From a virus, in the IMG/VR virus record IMGVR_UViG_3300022925_000055, positions 1-41,778 of that record: a DNA stretch of 41,778 nucleotides. One strand, written 5' to 3'. The translations under genes were made by a program, and so were the position numbers. The notes under the pieces are model-generated. The model saw only the letters and a list, made by a program, of their open reading frames with translations, searched no databases and was not told the origin of the DNA. Positions within the stretch are counted from its first letter, which is position 1. Every line of letters begins with the position of its first letter. Positions 37,901 to 41,778 of the stretch are shown here, piece by piece.

Positions 37901-40900
37901 CTGGTATGGCAGCCCCAATGTCTCGTGAAGACAAGAAGCTTATGCGTCAGCAAAGAGCCCAGAGGCGTGCACAAATCGGCGGTAGGGCATTTGGTGCACT
38001 AGGAACAGCATCAATGATTGCTGGAATGGGCAGCATGATGGGTGGTCCAGTAGGAGATATTTCTCAAAAACTAATGGGACCGCTGATGGCAGCCTCAGCT
38101 CTTTCTGGAATTTTGCCAATGCTTATGAATCCAGTAGGTCTTGTTGTTGCAGGTCTAGGTGCAGCTGTTGGTGGATTTATGCTGCTACAAAAGACTCTCA
38201 AGGATGCTACAGAGTCGGGAAGAGAAGCAGCCAAGGCTATGACTATGACCTCTGATGAGCTAGAGGAAATGGCTAAGGGTGCAGGTAATGTAACTGCCTC
38301 ATCTGTTGCAGAGAGAAGAAGAGCTGGTGCCCTTTCTGGTGGAGAAAGAGTTAACTCCCAATATGGTCAATCATTCATGGATTCAGAGTTTGGAAAGACA
38401 TTTTTGTCACAAGCTGAAAAGAGAATAACAGAAGGAGAGTCCAGCAAAGCAATTGCTGAAGGATTTGCCCAAGAGCTTTCTTATGCAATTCTACAGGGTG
38501 CCGTAACACAAGATCAGGCAATGAGCATTGCTGCAGAGTTGGGCTACAAGCTACAGGACTACTCAATCTCTTCAAAGATTCAGGCAGACCTTGTTGCACT
38601 TTACGGACCTAACGGAGAAAACCTTCTGACAGATCCGCTGTCTATTGCTACGCAAATTCAAACTGGACAAACAAGGCAGCAAGTATCTGCATATGAAAAC
38701 TTTGAGAATACAAGAACAACGCAAAGGCAAGAAACGACTAGCGGAACACTAATGAACCAGATTGCTGGAGGTGCAATGACAGCAATTGGTGCTGGTATAA
38801 CATTTGCATCTGGTGGAACCCTTTCAGCCCTTGGAGTGCCACTCATGATTGCTGGAATGACTACAATGCTTGGTGCCGAGATTGTTGAAACCATTGGAGA
38901 CACCCAGGAAATTAATAAAGCTGCTGGAGTAGCTGTTCAGCTAGGAGCGGAGCAGCTCGCCCAAAACCAGGGGCTTCTTGACTCCATTCAGATGCAGTAT
39001 GATAATCAAATTGCACAGCTAGAGGCAAAGAAGCAGGCAGCTAAGACAGACGAAGAGCGTGCAGAAATTGAGGCTCAGATTACTTCTAAGATTGAGCAAA
39101 GGGATGCATCTTTAGAAAAGCAAAAGCAAGCAAATGCAGAAATCTTCCGAAATATTTCTGAACAGGCAGAGGCAATGGGGCCACAGTTTACAGATGCCAT
39201 TAACCTAGCGATTGATGAGCGATTCAAAGATGCTAGCGGTGCAATGAAGGCAGCTGCAGAGCTTGCCAAGGAAAGCCTTGAAGGTCTACAAGATGGAAGC
39301 TTTAAGACAACGCTTTCTATTGGACTTGCATCTGGAGAGCTAGACCCAATAACAGTTAGTAACCTTATAAACGCTAATGAAGCAGGTAACGGAACAATAA
39401 GTAGTAAATTTAACCTTCTAGTAAGTGCTCAGGGTACGGCAGAAGCCAACCAAGTTGTACAAATACTTGCTGCTGCTGGAGTGCAGACATCAAACTATGG
39501 AGTAATGCTTGATCTATTTGCAAAGAACGACAAAGACTTTGACTACTACTCTAATGCACTTTTGCAGCTATCTCAACTTGGAACAGAATATGGGGCAGAG
39601 GTTGACTTAAATGTAAATGGGGAGCAAAAGGTAAAGGAAGTTGCTCAAAACCTTAAAGATATTGAAGACCTCCCACCAGTAGTTAGTCAGGAAATTCTTA
39701 CTAAATATCTAGAAGAGCATCCTGGTATGAGTACAGACTCTAAAGACAAGCTAAAAGCACTAATCGATAATTGGGATCTATTCTCAAAGGGTGCAAATAC
39801 TGCCCAATTTGATGTAGTTGTTAACTATATGGCAGCAGGAAGCTTGGCAGATCGTGCAGTTGCAGAATATATTGCTGCAAATCCAGGAAAGCAGGGAGAG
39901 CTAAACGTGGCCAATACTATTGGCGGCTATGTTGGCTCTTCTATGAGAGAAAAGATTCAAGAAGAAGCCCTCGCTTGGTTTACAGGAAGAGGAAACCCAG
40001 ATCAAAAAGATCCAGAAACAACAGACCCAGGAAATACTGGCGGAACAGCTATAGACCCTATTGACGGAATCCTTGAAAGACTAAAGAGGCTACGAGATCT
40101 AGCAATTAATGCTAAGGGTGGAATTACAGAGCTCAAGAGTGTTATTAATAGCGGACTAACAAAGTTCTTTGGAACTGACCAAAAGCTTCTATTCTCTGGC
40201 TACAGCTCAGACTTCGTTAATGCTGTAATGGCAATGGATGAAGGCACAAGGGAAAGATTCGTAAAGATTAGCGATGGTGTTCTTACAGTAACTTCTGCTG
40301 GTAAAGCACTAGCAAAGGCTTACTCAGAAATTAAACTTGGAGAATTCTCCATGAGCCTTACACAAGGACTTGCAGATACGAATAAGCAAATTCAGGCAAT
40401 GAATATTCTTCAGTCCCGTGGCCTATCTAATGCAGACTCCTTTGATATCGTAAGGGATGCATCTCTTGCTTATGCAATTGCTACAGCTGCTACAACCGAA
40501 GAGGTAGATGCACTTATTGCCTCATTTAGGAAACTAGAAGACGCACAATATGACCTTAAGACTTCTACTACCGATGGTATGGAGTCAGAGATTGGTTCGG
40601 CATTTAACGACATTAAAGAGTTCTTTAGTGCACAGGAAGAGGCTGTCAATCTAGCCTTTGAGGTTAACAGTGCAGCAAGCAATGCCATTATTGCAGAGGC
40701 ACAAAATCAAATCATGGATTACCAGTATGTAGTAGATGACCTCAACTATGCTCTTGACCAGATTAAAGAGCAAGAAGATGAGATTAACGAAAAGTATGAC
40801 AAGCGTGTAGAAGCACTTGAAAAGGTATCAGAGGTCAACCAAGACATCATTAACCAGGAGAAGGGCCAGCTAGGAATTGCCCAGGCCTTGGCATCTGGAG

Positions 40901-41778
40901 ATATTGCAGCTGCTGCAAGAGCAGTTCAAGACTACCGTGCAGATCAGGCTAAGAGGCAGCAGGATAGGGCAAAGGAAGTTCTAGATGTAGCAAGAGAGCG
41001 TGAGCTAGCTTCTATTACTGCAGAAAACGGAAAAACTCGCCTAGAAATTGAGACTGAGCTAAAGGATTTGCAAAAAGAGATTGCAGCTATTGAAGAAGAA
41101 AGACTAGAGCCAGCCCAAAAGTACTTGAGGGAGCTGCAGAGACAGCGTGACTTAGCACTTGAGGCTATTGGAGAAGATGGATATCTTGGAAAGACTAAGA
41201 AGGAATGGGCTAACGTAGAGAATGCGGTAAGGCTAGCAAAGGTTGAGTCCGAAGGATTTACAGACTCAATCAAGGAAGCCCTACTGCTTATTCCTCAGCT
41301 TAAAGATGCATATAAGAATAACGGAAAACAAGAGGGCCCAGCGGACGATGGACTAACACAAGAGCAAAGGGATGCAATTGCTAAGATTAAGTCCAACAGA
41401 CAAGCCGTAAGGGACAGCGATGGAACAACTGCAGCCGACAAGGTAATGATGCAAGAAAACATCAGGCTCATTAAGATGCTAGATGCTGCTGGTATTAGCA
41501 GAAGCCTGTTTATGTCTGGTGGAGGAATGGTTCCAAAGTATTATGCAGCTGGAGGATATGCAAGAGGAACTGACAGCATTCCTGCTATGCTAACCCCAGG
41601 AGAGTTTGTTGTTCGTAAATACGCTGTTGACAAGTTTGGTGCAGATAGGCTAAAGGCAATAAATTCTGGTGCATATAACGGCGGAAACATGTATAATAGT
41701 TATGAGCTAAACGTAAACGTTAAGTCTGATGCTAACCCTGATCAGATTGCTAGAGCAGTCATGACACAAATTAAGCAG
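34903..41778 (+). CDS. Tape measure protein, open at the right edge
   Basis: At least 2292 codons without stop from the ATG at 34903, with GTGAGGTG 7 nt upstream. A tape-measure core (about residues 200-400; MVEELDALARSFTKYGVAVA, GAGD-like repeats of helices) is followed by hydrophobic stretches near 542-580, 1030-1100 and 1283-1330, and a Lys/Ala/Thr-rich linker with AARKGWETRR near 980. Two copies of an SPGE motif are AMLSPGEAIVPAEM (about 686) and AMLTPGEFVVRKYA (about 2226). It sets tail length and probably reaches the cell membrane at injection. Confidence 0.9.
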   Translation, partial: MADIQSNINVNIDTSNALAAVKQLQAQISAFHSSIRNSGNAANQALSDNLTKNLVNSINATKQFSASLTTVNNRAQAFTSALEKNKFSLGQYFRYGAATTKTFGKVFRKEFNTIEQVAQERVKTMQTQFITLGKNASGAFEAIKVKPLTLDMQNLGTQVAMTAQKQQMFNQLLNQGSTNLLNFGKNTQWAGRQLMVGLTIPLSLLGGAAMKTFSEMEEQAIRFKRVYGELFTTESETNAMVEELDALARSFTKYGVAVADTMSLAADAAAMGKMGADLTAQVSEATRLAVLGGVEQSEALQTTISITNAFGTAAEELAGKIDFLNAVENQTVTSIEDLTIAIPKAGPVIKELGGDVEDLAFFLTAMKEGGINASEGANALKSGLARMINPTKAASEFLAQFNINVNEIVESNAGNITGAVLELASALDTLDPLNKSRAIEELFGRFQFARISTLFNNVVAQGNQAQRVLQLTASTSEELAILSERELGRVEDSPLYKYQKAVEDVQKALMPLGQQFMELITPLLQFATRLLEGFNNLDGGVKKFITGAIAALGLVAPVALMTFGLFANGIANLIKGFGLIRSLFLKVTYAGTGLSSQLSYMTQEHLEAASAANALGSTHGNLMNIFTAETTAIQNLIRAYDQATAAIQRNNVAAGTRARGGAAGSMKLASGIVSVPGPKGAGDIVPAMLSPGEAIVPAEMAQKYAPLIRGMISDNIPGYSKGREGRRGDNRAGTTERRYTKDFIDEYGEDQGQAYAERQRQITEAEQRAIKKAAKQNEKITGPVADRYWEQTDAAHLADKSSGFRFGKTVRAESAVSNNILNSFKGPGAGNAQNREALKKYLDKQTQSSKKTASILKQLDQGYGLTGKNEKLFGKALDEVGADLRSGKATYSRSGKGKTFAGTGIRYAGVAGAAIGARQAEYDKLSPKERRVLEGQRQAVVKNTKATEKDTKATQKKTATTKKATNTTAKSERAEAKSAAARKGWETRRANAAAGAGMAPGMAAPMSREDKKLMRQQRAQRRAQIGGRAFGALGTASMIAGMGSMMGGPVGDISQKLMGPLMAASALSGILPMLMNPVGLVVAGLGAAVGGFMLLQKTLKDATESGREAAKAMTMTSDELEEMAKGAGNVTASSVAERRRAGALSGGERVNSQYGQSFMDSEFGKTFLSQAEKRITEGESSKAIAEGFAQELSYAILQGAVTQDQAMSIAAELGYKLQDYSISSKIQADLVALYGPNGENLLTDPLSIATQIQTGQTRQQVSAYENFENTRTTQRQETTSGTLMNQIAGGAMTAIGAGITFASGGTLSALGVPLMIAGMTTMLGAEIVETIGDTQEINKAAGVAVQLGAEQLAQNQGLLDSIQMQYDNQIAQLEAKKQAAKTDEERAEIEAQITSKIEQRDASLEKQKQANAEIFRNISEQAEAMGPQFTDAINLAIDERFKDASGAMKAAAELAKESLEGLQDGSFKTTLSIGLASGELDPITVSNLINANEAGNGTISSKFNLLVSAQGTAEANQVVQILAAAGVQTSNYGVMLDLFAKNDKDFDYYSNALLQLSQLGTEYGAEVDLNVNGEQKVKEVAQNLKDIEDLPPVVSQEILTKYLEEHPGMSTDSKDKLKALIDNWDLFSKGANTAQFDVVVNYMAAGSLADRAVAEYIAANPGKQGELNVANTIGGYVGSSMREKIQEEALAWFTGRGNPDQKDPETTDPGNTGGTAIDPIDGILERLKRLRDLAINAKGGITELKSVINSGLTKFFGTDQKLLFSGYSSDFVNAVMAMDEGTRERFVKISDGVLTVTSAGKALAKAYSEIKLGEFSMSLTQGLADTNKQIQAMNILQSRGLSNADSFDIVRDASLAYAIATAATTEEVDALIASFRKLEDAQYDLKTSTTDGMESEIGSAFNDIKEFFSAQEEAVNLAFEVNSAASNAIIAEAQNQIMDYQYVVDDLNYALDQIKEQEDEINEKYDKRVEALEKVSEVNQDIINQEKGQLGIAQALASGDIAAAARAVQDYRADQAKRQQDRAKEVLDVARERELASITAENGKTRLEIETELKDLQKEIAAIEEERLEPAQKYLRELQRQRDLALEAIGEDGYLGKTKKEWANVENAVRLAKVESEGFTDSIKEALLLIPQLKDAYKNNGKQEGPADDGLTQEQRDAIAKIKSNRQAVRDSDGTTAADKVMMQENIRLIKMLDAAGISRSLFMSGGGMVPKYYAAGGYARGTDSIPAMLTPGEFVVRKYAVDKFGADRLKAINSGAYNGGNMYNSYELNVNVKSDANPDQIARAVMTQIKQ

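Noticed and set aside
35424-41273. Many short frames on both strands inside the tape measure gene
   Set aside because: All fall within one continuous 2292-codon plus frame with typical tape-measure features.

Overview
The window is one stretch of a tailed double-stranded DNA phage genome with siphovirus architecture. It carries the HK97-type head genes, a neck and tail series, a very long tape measure gene still open at the right edge, and an unusually large block of tail-fibre genes. Base composition is fairly AT-rich by eye. The many genes whose start codon lies only 5-10 nt after a TATAAT box look like leaderless transcription units, and the early genes resemble actinobacteriophage families. 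An actinobacterial host of modest GC is therefore the best guess, but it is an inference. No integrase, terminase, polymerase or tRNA gene was seen.

Region 1 (1-5400) is the accessory/early-type side, mostly on the minus strand. It has about 17 genes of 24-186 aa, most too short for a usual ORF cut-off: zinc-ribbon peptides, membrane peptides, a small helix-turn-helix protein and a possible HhH-GPD-like protein. They are arranged as small cassettes. Each cassette has a promoter (a conserved box plus extended -10, or a TTGACA promoter), a leader ending in a near-identical AGAAAGGATAA ribosome site, and one to four overlapping genes. A 17-bp direct-repeat motif (GTTAYC-N5-GTTAYM, 11-bp period) recurs beside these promoters. 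Two hairpins expose, in the minus-strand sense, a loop complementary to the shared ribosome-binding leader.

Region 2 (5400-6100) is the switch between strands. It holds a leaderless membrane-protein gene, an AT-rich spacer, clustered direct-repeat sites and a very short promoter-to-terminator unit.

Region 3 (6100-25330) is on the plus strand. It encodes tail fibres, collagen-like fibres, FN3/Ig-like proteins and a large LamG-like minor tail protein. An adaptor-like protein containing an RGDT motif occurs three times, each time opening a leaderless unit and overlapping the next gene by TAATG. Interspersed are a GDP-mannose-3,5-epimerase-like enzyme, a 2OG-Fe(II)-oxygenase-like protein and, on the minus strand, a secreted lysozyme-like protein.

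Region 4 (25330-41778) holds portal, protease with a nested in-frame scaffold start, major capsid protein followed by a terminator, head-tail connectors, tail terminator, major tail protein followed by a terminator, two paralogous tail-assembly chaperones and the tape measure. Extended -10 promoters (TGnTATAAT) without a clear -35 precede most units of regions 3 and 4. Late expression thus appears to be split into many short, individually started units instead of one long operon.
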